Shown here piece by piece: positions 50,417 to 58,770 of a DNA stretch of 64,000 bases. Made by a program: the position numbers and the translations under genes. The DNA comes from Sediminibacter sp. Hel_I_10 (GTDB lineage Bacteria; Bacteroidota; Bacteroidia; Flavobacteriales; Flavobacteriaceae): NCBI RefSeq assembly GCF_000688335.1, contig NZ_JHZX01000001.1:930001-994000 (forward strand), in the 5' to 3' direction. The notes under the pieces are model-generated. The model saw only the letters and a program-made list of their open reading frames with translations. It made no database searches and had not been told where the DNA came from. Each line of letters starts with the position of its first letter. The stretch's first letter is position 1.

Positions 50417-50941
50417 TTAAGCTAGATTGGGATCTTCCTTTTTCATTATTGCGCCAATAATTAACGAAATAATCAAACCAAAGAAGGTTGAAGCTAAAAG
50501 CGTCATCGTTGACAAGAAAAATGGTGATGTAAATATATTCATCATTGTCGTTGCCGTTTCTAATTGCTCTTCTGACATATTTTGATTTCCAGCCGTCATA
50601 TCGTTATAAGCTTTTTCTCTAATACCATCTATAAATTCTGGTTGGATAAACTCATAGTGAACATAGGCATATACAGCTCCAATAATTCCGCCAACGACAG
50701 CCATAGCAAGACCAACTTTTATGGCTTCTTTAATTGAAAGAAAATTGGAATTATTGGTTTTGAAGGCGTTGATACCGTAATAGTAAATAATGATAGTAAT
50801 GACGACACTTACAGCGCTTACGACCCAATTTTTTTCCAATCCGGTTACATATTGAAATACAAGTCCAACAACGGTTAACAAGCCCAAATAGAGACCATAG
50901 GTATAAGCTATTGATTTAATCGAAGGTTTTTCGGTTTCCAT
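50417..50941 (-). CDS. DUF4199 membrane protein
   Basis: 174 residues with four predicted membrane helices (about 15-30, 38-55, 74-95, 138-165), a layout typical of DUF4199 proteins of Bacteroidota. The loop with YVHYEFIQPEFIDGIREKAY is predicted to be outside, and the C-terminus ends KKEDPNLA. Function unknown. It lies 43 bases before the GT2 gene and probably heads the same unit. Confidence 0.85.
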   Translation of the reverse strand: METEKPSIKSIAYTYGLYLGLLTVVGLVFQYVTGLEKNWVVSAVSVVITIIIYYYGINAFKTNNSNFLSIKEAIKVGLAMAVVGGIIGAVYAYVHYEFIQPEFIDGIREKAYNDMTAGNQNMSEEQLETATTMMNIFTSPFFLSTMTLLASTFFGLIISLIIGAIMKKEDPNLA

Positions 50942-51042
50942 ATTTTAATTTCTTTTGATTAGTTATGTTTGTATTCTGTTAGTATCTCTTATTACTGAAA
51001 TGTTACATAAGAAAAGGATATATAAAAAAAGAATATAATTTA

Positions 51043-51072
51043 TTGGTAATTTACAAAATATAACTAAATTTG
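51043..51072 (+). promoter_or_regulatory. rpmE2 promoter
   Basis: TTG (51043-51045), a 19-base spacer and TAAATTTG (51065-51072) match the Bacteroidota consensus. The leader before the L31 start is about 35 bases. Confidence 0.75.
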
Positions 51073-51110
51073 CACTTCCAAAAAAGTACAGATTTTTAAA
51101 GATAAACGAG

Positions 51111-51362
51111 ATGAAAAAGGGAATACATCCAGAAAACTATAGAATTGTTGCATTCAAGGACATGTCAAATGAAGATGTGTTTTTAACTAAGTCAACTGCT
51201 GATACCAACGAAACACTTGATGTTGACGGTGTTGAATATCCAGTTATCAAACTAGAGATTTCTAGAACATCTCACCCGTTTTACACTGGTAAGTCTAAAT
51301 TGATAGATACTGCTGGACGTATCGATAAATTCAAAAACAAATACGCTAAATTCAAGAAATAA
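51111..51362 (+). CDS. rpmE2: 50S ribosomal protein L31, type B
   Basis: 83 residues: MKKGIHPENYRIVAFKDMSN at the start and a C-terminal RIDKFKNKYAKFKK. The zinc ribbon cysteines of the classical form are absent, which marks the C-minus, type B paralogue usual for Bacteroidota as the only L31. It has its own promoter and a strong terminator. Confidence 0.96.
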   Translation: MKKGIHPENYRIVAFKDMSNEDVFLTKSTADTNETLDVDGVEYPVIKLEISRTSHPFYTGKSKLIDTAGRIDKFKNKYAKFKK

Positions 51363-51381
51363 ATTTAGTTTACGATATTAT

Positions 51382-51416
51382 AAAGCCTTCATAATTTTTT
51401 ATGAAGGCTTTTTTTT
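51382..51416 (+). terminator. Intrinsic terminator of rpmE2
   Basis: AAAGCCTTCAT (51382-51392) pairs with ATGAAGGCTTT (51401-51411) and is followed by T. The T run is directly followed by the -33 element of the next gene. Confidence 0.92.
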
Positions 51417-51443
51417 GTGATACCTTTTATTAATTTAACTTTG
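51414..51443 (+). promoter_or_regulatory. Promoter of the GlmU-like gene
   Basis: TTTG (51414-51417), an 18-base spacer and TAACTTTG (51436-51443) fit the consensus well. The -33 overlaps the end of the rpmE2 terminator T tract. The leader is about 20 bases. Confidence 0.65.
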
Positions 51444-51471
51444 AGTGAACACTCATAATGCCAAGTAATCC

Positions 51472-52653
51472 ATGAACTACATCTTATTTGACGGCCCCGC
51501 AAGAACTCAACTCTTACCTTTTACGTTTACAAGACCTGTTGCAGACATTAGAATTGGAATTCTTACCATTAGAGAGAAATGGGAACGCTACTTAGATGCG
51601 ACTACTTCCACAGTTACAGAAGATTATCTATCGGAGAAATTCCCAATGATTGAAATGGAGGAAAATATTATGATCAATGCCTCCTTTATTCCTAATCTGA
51701 AATTAGCGGAGCTTGTGATGGATCTTAAAGAAAACCAAGCTTTATTTCATGGCGACCATATGGTGGCCTTTTCTACTAAAGATACTCAAGACGATATTGA
51801 TTTTACAACTTATGAGCATCTCGACTACAATGAGGAAACGCTTTATATTGAGCATACTTGGGATATTTTTTCAAAAAATGATCTTGCTATAAGAGCTGAC
51901 TTTGAACTGCTCACTGAAGGACGAAAATCACAGCCCATACCAAGCTCAAATAACGTACTTGATACACATCAAATATTTATTGAAGAAGGTGCGAAGTTAG
52001 AATTCACCACTCTTAATGCTACCTCAGGCCCAATTTACATAGGTAAGGACGCTGAGGTTATGGAAGGCAGCATCATTAGAGGTCCATTTGCGCTTTGTGA
52101 TCACGCTACTGTAAAATTAGGTGCAAAAATTTATGGCCCAACCACCGTTGGACCACATAGCAAAGTTGGTGGCGAAGTGAATAACTCTGTTATTTTTGGA
52201 TACTCCAACAAAGGTCATGACGGTTTTTTAGGCAATGCCGTGATAGGTGAATGGTGTAATTTGGGTGCAGACACCAATAACTCCAATCTTAAAAATAACT
52301 ATGCAGAAGTAAAACTATGGAGTTATCAGACAGAGAATTTTGCCAAAACGGGACTTCAATTCTGCGGACTCATGATGGGAGACCATAGTAAGTGCGGGAT
52401 CAACACGATGTTTAATACGGGTACCGTAGTTGGTGTTAGCGCCAACATCTTTGGAAGCGGTTTCCCAAGAAATTTCATACCTAGTTTTTCATGGGGCGGT
52501 TACTCTGGCTTTAGCACCTATCTTACAAAAAAAGCATTTGAAGTGGCAGAGGTTGTTATGAAACGCCGTGACATTGATTTTTCTGAAATCGACAAAAACA
52601 TCTTAGAAGCTGTTTTTGATCTTACTAAAAAGTGGCGTAAGGATGCGTCTTGA
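51472..52653 (+). CDS. GlmU-like sugar nucleotidyltransferase-related protein
   Basis: 393 residues. The N-terminal part (about 1-150) begins ILFDGPARTQLLPFTFTRP in place of the usual glycine-rich GxGxR loop, as in the NTP_transf_4 family. The C-terminal 200 residues form a left-handed beta-helix of hexapeptide repeats (IYIGKDAEVMEGSIIRGPFA, VKLGAKIYGPTTVG) with conserved LGADTNNSNLKNNY. It is probably a glucose 1-phosphate or acetyl-sugar processing enzyme, but the product is not certain. It is a single gene with a good promoter. Confidence 0.8.
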   Translation: MNYILFDGPARTQLLPFTFTRPVADIRIGILTIREKWERYLDATTSTVTEDYLSEKFPMIEMEENIMINASFIPNLKLAELVMDLKENQALFHGDHMVAFSTKDTQDDIDFTTYEHLDYNEETLYIEHTWDIFSKNDLAIRADFELLTEGRKSQPIPSSNNVLDTHQIFIEEGAKLEFTTLNATSGPIYIGKDAEVMEGSIIRGPFALCDHATVKLGAKIYGPTTVGPHSKVGGEVNNSVIFGYSNKGHDGFLGNAVIGEWCNLGADTNNSNLKNNYAEVKLWSYQTENFAKTGLQFCGLMMGDHSKCGINTMFNTGTVVGVSANIFGSGFPRNFIPSFSWGGYSGFSTYLTKKAFEVAEVVMKRRDIDFSEIDKNILEAVFDLTKKWRKDAS

Positions 52654-52779
52654 TTCTGAAAATATGGTGTTAGTACCAACTAAGTTTATACAGCTGTTTT
52701 CTCAATTGTGCTTAATCTTATAGCCGTAGTATTCCCTTTTTTTGTATTTTAGATCCTACCACCTAAAAACCAACTTATT

Positions 52780-53487
52780 ATGCAGCGTATCTTCAATAAT
52801 ATTCTGAAGTTCTCTATCTGCTATTTTTCTATCGTTATGATAGATTTGGTTTTTATGACGTTTTCTGAGTTAGAAATTTTGAGATTAGTGACTAAGCCAG
52901 CGCTCATGTTGTTGCTTATTTTTTTCTATACCTTAAACGATAATGAAAGCACAAGCAACAATTTTGTCTTTACCATCTTAGCCCTCTCTTTTTTTCTTTT
53001 AGCAAATGTGATGACCTATTTCAAAACTGAACCTATTGTCTTAGTTGCAGGAAGTATTTTTTTTATTTTGGGAAAAGTATGTTACGTCTGTCGCTTTTCG
53101 AATAATAGAGACTTCAATATCCTTCAATTTTTACCTTTTCTAGCCTTCTATCTGCTCTACATGTTTAGCATATTAAATCTAACTTTAGATAATCTTGGCT
53201 CATCCTTAATCCCTGTACTTTTGTTTTTATTTGTGACCTTGTTATTGGTGCAATTTGCTTTTTTAAGAAAAGAAGAAGTGAGCAAGAGCAGCTATATATT
53301 GGTAATGATAGGTGTTTTCTCTTTTCTTTTGGCAGATACGCTCTCTATTTTAGGGTCGTTTTACAAGTATTGGTTTTATGAGCGGTTCATCACTATGTTT
53401 GTCTATGCATCTGCCCAATATATGATCATCATGGGGTTGGTCAAGGAAAAGATTGAGCCTCAAACTAAAATCGAAATAGAATCCTAA
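52780..53487 (+). CDS. YhhN-like membrane protein (lysoplasmalogenase-like)
   Basis: 235 residues with about 8 membrane helices. The family pattern is visible: LVTKPALMLLLIFF near residue 38, a repeated GSIFFILGKVCYVCRFSNN and a late GVFSFLLADTLSILGSF. The last helix keeps its Asp, but the first conserved Asp of the family is Asn here (FFLLANVMTY), so activity as a lysoplasmalogenase is doubtful. No neighbour suggests a pathway. Confidence 0.7.
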   Translation: MQRIFNNILKFSICYFSIVMIDLVFMTFSELEILRLVTKPALMLLLIFFYTLNDNESTSNNFVFTILALSFFLLANVMTYFKTEPIVLVAGSIFFILGKVCYVCRFSNNRDFNILQFLPFLAFYLLYMFSILNLTLDNLGSSLIPVLLFLFVTLLLVQFAFLRKEEVSKSSYILVMIGVFSFLLADTLSILGSFYKYWFYERFITMFVYASAQYMIIMGLVKEKIEPQTKIEIES

Positions 53488-53497
53488 TATTCAAAAT

Positions 53498-55132
53498 TTA
53501 ATCTGTTTTTCGAACACGTTTTAGATCTAATAGATTGATGGGATTAATCCCCAAACCCGAAACTTCTTTACGAGTAAAACGAACCACCTCATCATAGAAT
53601 AATGGTACCACAGGAGTTTGAGACATCACCAAACTGTCCATTTTACGATAAAGTGATTCTCTTTGTTTAGTATCTGTTACAGAAAAAGAACGCTGATACA
53701 AATCATCAAATTGCTCATTTTTAAAATGGGTGTAGTTTGGTCCGTTAGGAGCAAAATTTTTACTGTAGTATAAGGATAGATAATTTTCTGCATCAGGATA
53801 ATCGGCCACCCAACTCGCTCGAAACAGATCTAATTTACCATTGGCTTTTGCATCTTTTAAGGTCGCAGCAGGAATGACATCAACATTGACTAAAATTCCG
53901 ATTTTCTGAAGCTCTCTTTGGATATATTCACAAAAACTCAAATAATTACCGGTAGTAGTTATTGTAATTTCTGGTTGTGTGTTTCCGGTCTCATCTTTAA
54001 ATTGTTCAACCAATTGCTTCGCTTTTTCTGGCTGAAATGAATACCCAATATGCGCATCATAACCAGGAAGTCCTTTTGGAATAAAACCACCGGTAGCAGG
54101 AATCCCAATACCATTTCGAAGATAGGTCATCATTTTTTGCTTATCGAAGCCATAATTAACGGCCTTTCTCAATACTTGCGATTGCATCTCAGAGACATCA
54201 GAATCCATATAAAAAGCAAGGTACTCTGTATTGAGGTATGGACCTCTAATCATATTAACAGCTCCAGCATATTGCTGACGCAAATCTCCCGTGGCCGTCA
54301 AAATCTCATCTTTATATGAGGCATCCAAACCAGAGACAAAATCAATATTTCCTTGTGCAAACTGTAAAAACTCACTCTGCTTATCTGGCAAAAAGGTTAT
54401 AGAAACGGCCTCAAGATATGGTAATTTGTTTCCAACGGAGTCCGTTTCAAAGTAGTCGTCATTTCTTCGGAAAACGAGCTTTAAATTCTCCTCCCAGCGC
54501 TTAAATCGAAAAGGACCAGTACCTATAGGGTGAGCTCTAAAATCGTTAGCATATTGCTCTACAATTTCCTGTGGAACAACAGAGCAATATTTCATGGTGA
54601 GTAAGCCCAAAAATGCCGGAAAGGCCTGTTTCAATTTAATTTCCAATAAGGTATCATTAACAGCCTTTACGTGATCTACCCTGTTCATCGTAAAACTTCC
54701 TGGTGATGCTAATGTCTTATCTGTTAACCTACCGAGACTAAACTCAAAATCTCCTGCAGTTACGGTTCTTGTAGAATCTTTTCCAAATAATTGATGTTTA
54801 TGAAATGTCACATCGTTACGGAGCGCAAATCTGTAGGTCGTGCCATCTTCGGAAATAGTCCATTGTTTTGCAATACAGGGTTGAACTTTTAATTGTTCAT
54901 CCATTTGCACAAGGCCATTAAACAGCTGATTAGTAGCCCAAATATCAGCATTATCCTTAGCAAAAGCCGGGTCTAAAGATCCTATGTTTTTGTGTTCATT
55001 ATATCTAAAAACAAGATGATCTTTAATACTGTTGTTAGGGTTTCCGCAGGAAATACAAAGAAGAGACAGGCTTAAAATGATTAGCGATTGTCTAAAATAT
55101 TTTTTAATGTCATCATTTACCAAACTATTCAT
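53498..55132 (-). CDS. Peptide-type ABC substrate-binding lipoprotein (SBP family 5)
   Basis: 544 residues with a lipoprotein signal (LIILSLSLLCISC, Cys near residue 29). The DppA/OppA-like fold is visible: LDPAFAKDNADIWATNQLFN, WTISEDGTTYRFALRNDVTF, HPIGTGPFRFKRWEENLKLV and a late LFRASWVADYPDAENYLSLY. It would bind peptides or nickel/haem-like ligands in the periplasm. No permease or ATPase gene is adjacent, so the partners are elsewhere or it acts alone. The stop is 11 bases from the convergent YhhN-like gene. Confidence 0.9.
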   Translation of the reverse strand: MNSLVNDDIKKYFRQSLIILSLSLLCISCGNPNNSIKDHLVFRYNEHKNIGSLDPAFAKDNADIWATNQLFNGLVQMDEQLKVQPCIAKQWTISEDGTTYRFALRNDVTFHKHQLFGKDSTRTVTAGDFEFSLGRLTDKTLASPGSFTMNRVDHVKAVNDTLLEIKLKQAFPAFLGLLTMKYCSVVPQEIVEQYANDFRAHPIGTGPFRFKRWEENLKLVFRRNDDYFETDSVGNKLPYLEAVSITFLPDKQSEFLQFAQGNIDFVSGLDASYKDEILTATGDLRQQYAGAVNMIRGPYLNTEYLAFYMDSDVSEMQSQVLRKAVNYGFDKQKMMTYLRNGIGIPATGGFIPKGLPGYDAHIGYSFQPEKAKQLVEQFKDETGNTQPEITITTTGNYLSFCEYIQRELQKIGILVNVDVIPAATLKDAKANGKLDLFRASWVADYPDAENYLSLYYSKNFAPNGPNYTHFKNEQFDDLYQRSFSVTDTKQRESLYRKMDSLVMSQTPVVPLFYDEVVRFTRKEVSGLGINPINLLDLKRVRKTD

Positions 55133-55507
55133 AAATCAATCCTAATTGAAGTCTGTTTTTTAATTAAGTAAATATAATAGATTTCCCTTCCCTAAGAAAT
55201 AATACCCAGAATGAATAAGACTCTATTCTGTATCATCTATCCTAAAAAAACAAGCTAACCTATTTCATCTCAAATCAAGACCATATCAAAATTACAATAC
55301 TTATAAATTCTACAATCATCAAAATACCAATTAACTTCAGTAGGTCAATGACAACGCTTTTCAAACATTTTTCCCAACTAAAACTAGTCTCTTAAACTTT
55401 GAAACTAAAGATTTGTAGCAGTTTATCCTTCTTTTATTTACTTTATCTAGTTTATTCTTTATTAGGGAAGCGCGCAATTATATTTGATTACCCAAATTGA
55501 AAACGAC
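55133..55507. other. 375-base intergenic region upstream of two divergent lipoprotein genes
   Basis: Contains no gene. On the - strand TAATTTTG (55287-55294) with ATTG 18 bases upstream may be the promoter of the peptide-binding gene. On the + strand TATATTTG at 55479-55486 is a perfect -7 for the lipoprotein gene. Confidence 0.4.
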
Positions 55508-56020
55508 ATGAAAACGATTCAACTCCTTTTATCGTCAATCGTATTATTAAGCCTACTTTTATCCTGCTCAAAGGATGATATTGACAATGACAATACGCTC
55601 ACAGGATCTTACAAATTAACCTCTTGGCGTGTCGAAACCCCTATAGATCTTGATAATGATGGCGTCGCCTCTTTAGAATTTGAACCAGGCTGTTTGAACG
55701 ATTCTGAATTGAACTTAGGGACTAATCATTCTGGTAGCCTGCTTTACACATCATTTGTCTCTTACAACACCTATTTGGAGGACGGAAAAACAGTTTTTGC
55801 GACCTCATGTTCTATGAATACTGATTTAGACAGAAATACACTAAGCTATACTGAAAGTGAAACAAGCATCTTCATAGCATTGAACGGAAACACATATAGT
55901 GCTGTAAAAAATGGCAACACGCTACTCATGCATATCCCTAATGGGTTTATAGCTACAGATGTGGATACTTCTGAAACTACAATTGAGCAGGACGTTACTT
56001 ACGTCTTTAACAAACAATAA
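55508..56020 (+). CDS. Lipocalin-like lipoprotein, hypothetical
   Basis: 170 residues from the ATG at 55508, which starts a lipoprotein signal (LLLSSIVLLSLLLSCSKDD, Cys near residue 20). A TTG at 55484 would overlap the promoter element TATATTTG (55479-55486) and so cannot be used. The mature part resembles lipocalin-5/DUF4923-like domains: LTGSYKLTSWRVETPIDLDN, TSCSMNTDLDRNTLSYT and VTYVFNKQ at the end. No function known. The acidic region after the lipobox suggests surface exposure. Confidence 0.75.
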   Translation: MKTIQLLLSSIVLLSLLLSCSKDDIDNDNTLTGSYKLTSWRVETPIDLDNDGVASLEFEPGCLNDSELNLGTNHSGSLLYTSFVSYNTYLEDGKTVFATSCSMNTDLDRNTLSYTESETSIFIALNGNTYSAVKNGNTLLMHIPNGFIATDVDTSETTIEQDVTYVFNKQ

Positions 56021-56054
56021 ATTGACGGATGAACTGAGTACCGAACGACTGACT

Positions 56055-57059
56055 TTAATTGAAGATTTTAACCAATAATTCTCTTAAAAGATCACTTTGG
56101 GACACGGCATTTGAATTGACACCCTTCCCCTTAACATCAAATTCTCGCAAGGTTCCAATAACACCACTCACTTTTCTCATAGGAAAATTTCTAGCCGCAT
56201 CAATGTACTCTTGTACAAAATAGGGATTGATCTTTAATGCTGTAGCTACACTTCGCGGGTTTTTATCATGTAAGCCGTGCAAATGCAATAGCTGTGAAAA
56301 AAAATTGAAGAGTAAGGATACCGTTACGACCATAGGATTATCTTTTGGGTTCTCTCCAAAATAATTAATGATCTTGAATGCTTTTACGGTATCTCGATAG
56401 CCAATAGCCTTTCGTAACTCAAAGTTGTTGTAATCTTTACTTATGCCAATGTTTTTCTCAATATGCTCAGGAGTAATCTGTGTGCCTGGAGGGAGTATGA
56501 TTTTTAGCTTGTTGAGCTCATTCATAATCTTGCTCAAATCTGTTCCTAAAAACTCCACTAACATTTGTGAAGCCTTTGGAGTAATGGTATAATCTTGTCC
56601 AGAAAGCACGCGCCTAATCCAATCTGCTACCTGGTTATCATAAAGCTTTTTACTTTCAAAAACCACGCCCACCTTTTTGATGGCCTTATAGACTGATTTG
56701 CGCTTATCTAATTTTTTATATTTATAATTTACGACTAAAACAGTGGTTGGTTGGGGGTTTTTGGCATAGGCCTCTAACTTATCAATAGTTCTTGATAAAT
56801 CTTGAGCTTCCTTTACAATCACTACCTGCCGCTCAGCCATCATTGGATATCGCTTTGCATTACTTATAATATCTTCTACGGAAACATCTCGGCCATAAAG
56901 CGTCATCTGGTTGAAGCCTTTCTCTTCTTCAGACAGTATGTTCTTCTCTATATAATCAGATATGGCATCAATATAATAAGGCTCCTCTCCCATTAAAAAG
57001 TAAATGGGCTTGATCTTTCCTTTCTTGATATCTCCTACAATGAGCTTAACGTCGTCCAA
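56055..57059 (-). CDS. holA: DNA polymerase III subunit delta
   Basis: Part of the clamp loader that opens the beta sliding clamp. 334 residues, normal length. The conserved N-terminal block is IKPIYFLMGEEPYYIDAISD, followed by LYGRDVSVEDIISNAKRYPM and AERQVVIVKEAQDL. The C-terminal collar helices hold NPYFVQEYIDAARNFP and QSDLLRELLVKIF. It is divergent from the HsdR-N gene, with 140 bases between. Confidence 0.93.
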   Translation of the reverse strand: MDDVKLIVGDIKKGKIKPIYFLMGEEPYYIDAISDYIEKNILSEEEKGFNQMTLYGRDVSVEDIISNAKRYPMMAERQVVIVKEAQDLSRTIDKLEAYAKNPQPTTVLVVNYKYKKLDKRKSVYKAIKKVGVVFESKKLYDNQVADWIRRVLSGQDYTITPKASQMLVEFLGTDLSKIMNELNKLKIILPPGTQITPEHIEKNIGISKDYNNFELRKAIGYRDTVKAFKIINYFGENPKDNPMVVTVSLLFNFFSQLLHLHGLHDKNPRSVATALKINPYFVQEYIDAARNFPMRKVSGVIGTLREFDVKGKGVNSNAVSQSDLLRELLVKIFN

Positions 57060-57175
57060 ATCTTAAATTGCTATCAACTAATTATTTTTATTACTAAAGC
57101 CGAAATACAACTAACAATACACAAGTATCCTATTTTAAAAAACCAATAGATATTCGGTTTTCAACTTGTGTCTAT

Positions 57176-57183
57176 TATCTTTG
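57176..57183 (+). promoter_or_regulatory. Putative -7 element of the HsdR-N gene
   Basis: TATCTTTG is a perfect -7 match 17 bases before the TTG start at 57200. It rules out any start codon further upstream. Confidence 0.45.
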
Positions 57184-57199
57184 GAAAAAACAAGAGCCA

Positions 57200-57652
57200 T
57201 TGTTGCCAAGTTTAAATTTTCCGCAGTTTTCATTTCGATTCAAAAATAGCGAAAATAAAGTGGCTATTTTTGATGCCATTCGTAAAAAGTTCGTCGTATT
57301 GCAGCCAGAAGAATGGGTGCGTCAACATTGCGTTCAGTATTTAATGGAAGTTAAAAACTATCCAAAATCCTTAATCAATGTAGAAAAGAAATTAGAAATC
57401 AATACATTGACCAAGCGCTACGACATTGTGATTTTTAATACCGACGGAAGCATCCATCTTATTGTAGAATGTAAAGCACCAAAAATCAAGATTGACCAAA
57501 GTACCTTTGATCAAATAGCACGCTATAATTTAGAGCTGAATGCTAGTTATTTGATGGTAACCAACGGAATTAATCATTACTATTGCCAAATGGACTTTGA
57601 AAATGAGCGCTATCTCTTTTTGGAAGATCTTCCAGAATTTAGCAGAAGTTAA
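57200..57652 (+). CDS. Small HsdR-N/PD-(D/E)XK nuclease-like protein
   Basis: 150 residues with the type I restriction enzyme R N-terminal domain: FRFKNSENKVAIFDAIRKKF, LQPEEWVRQHCVQYL, then the PD-(D/E)XK pattern, Asp in KRYDIVIFNTDG and Glu-Cys-Lys in IVECKAPK near residue 98. The catalytic Asp, Glu and Lys are present, so nuclease activity is possible. The start is a TTG (57200 or 57203); a promoter lies just upstream and no ATG is available. No HsdM or HsdS is nearby, so this is not a restriction system. It is divergent from holA. Confidence 0.85.
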   Translation: MLPSLNFPQFSFRFKNSENKVAIFDAIRKKFVVLQPEEWVRQHCVQYLMEVKNYPKSLINVEKKLEINTLTKRYDIVIFNTDGSIHLIVECKAPKIKIDQSTFDQIARYNLELNASYLMVTNGINHYYCQMDFENERYLFLEDLPEFSRS

Positions 57653-57685
57653 AAATCGATTGGACAACCCCTTAAAAAACAGCTA

Positions 57686-58690
57686 TTGACGTCTAAAATT
57701 GCCATAGTTATCTTAAATTGGAATGGAAAAGCACTTCTTGAGCAATTTCTGCCATCGGTTATAGAACGCTCTGAGGGTGCTACTTTATATGTAGCCGACA
57801 ATGCTTCTTCAGATGATTCCGTTAGTTTCGTTAAAACTCATTTTCCGCAAGTAAAAATCATTGTAAACTCAGAGAATGGCGGCTATGCTAAAGGCTATAA
57901 TGATGCTTTAAAACAGGTAGATGCCGATGTGTTTTGCTTGCTCAATAGCGATGTTGAAGTCACAGCCAATTGGTTAGAACCCATAAACGCTACTTTTGAA
58001 AATTCTTCTGAAGCCGCGATTATACAACCAAAAATTTTAGACTATAAAAACAAAAGTCAATTTGAATATGCTGGCGCAGCTGGCGGCTTTATTGACAAGT
58101 ATGGTTATCCCTTTTGCAGGGGCCGGGTGTTTGACACTGTAGAAAAAGATGTGCAACAATATGATGATGTTGCAGATATTTTTTGGGCATCAGGTGCCTG
58201 TTTCTTTATAAAATCTTCTGTATTCCAAGAACTTGGAGGTTTTGACGAAGATTATTTTGCTCATTTTGAAGAAATTGACCTCTGTTGGAGGGCATTCAAT
58301 AAGGGGTTTAAAAGCAAATACGTTGGAGCCTCTACGATATATCACGTTGGAGGAGCCACTCTTAATACATTGAGTCCTAAAAAAACCTATCTCAACTTTA
58401 GAAACAGCTTGTTCACACTAATGAAGAACGCTGGCGGATTGATCTTACCCATCATTTTTACTAGACTGACTTTAGATGGTATTGCAGGTCTTAAATTTCT
58501 ACTCAAATTTCAACCAAATCATTTCGTGGCCATATTAAAGGCGCACTTTAGTTTTTATTGGCATCTTCCTAAATTATTGAAACAAAGACGGCTTTCAACT
58601 AAGCGTAAAGATTACTACGCCACACCCTCGGTGGTCTGGGCTTATTTTATGAAGGAACAAAAGATTTTTAGGGACCTCCCCAAGTGTTAA
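57686..58690 (+). CDS. Glycosyltransferase family 2 (rhamnosyltransferase-like)
   Basis: 334 residues. The GT2 core is visible as IAIVILNWNGKALLEQFLPS, VADNASSDDSVSFV near residue 38, GYAKGYNDAL, LLNSDVEVTANW near 92 and the acceptor base DEDYFAHFEEIDLCWRA near 190. This is the WbbL-like subgroup that makes cell-wall or O-antigen links. The C-terminal 90 residues are hydrophobic-basic and may touch the membrane. The start is a TTG: the only upstream in-frame codons run to the stop of the previous gene without an ATG. Confidence 0.88.
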   Translation: MTSKIAIVILNWNGKALLEQFLPSVIERSEGATLYVADNASSDDSVSFVKTHFPQVKIIVNSENGGYAKGYNDALKQVDADVFCLLNSDVEVTANWLEPINATFENSSEAAIIQPKILDYKNKSQFEYAGAAGGFIDKYGYPFCRGRVFDTVEKDVQQYDDVADIFWASGACFFIKSSVFQELGGFDEDYFAHFEEIDLCWRAFNKGFKSKYVGASTIYHVGGATLNTLSPKKTYLNFRNSLFTLMKNAGGLILPIIFTRLTLDGIAGLKFLLKFQPNHFVAILKAHFSFYWHLPKLLKQRRLSTKRKDYYATPSVVWAYFMKEQKIFRDLPKC

Positions 58691-58770
58691 AATTTTAGTT
58701 AAAGCATACATCAGGGCACATTCTTTTACATAATTTTGGTATGTTATTTAACTAATTATTAAACACTATT

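Noticed and set aside
57200-57652. HsdR-N protein as part of a restriction-modification or defence island
   Set aside because: No methylase, specificity subunit, helicase or mobile element is near. The neighbours are holA and a glycosyltransferase.
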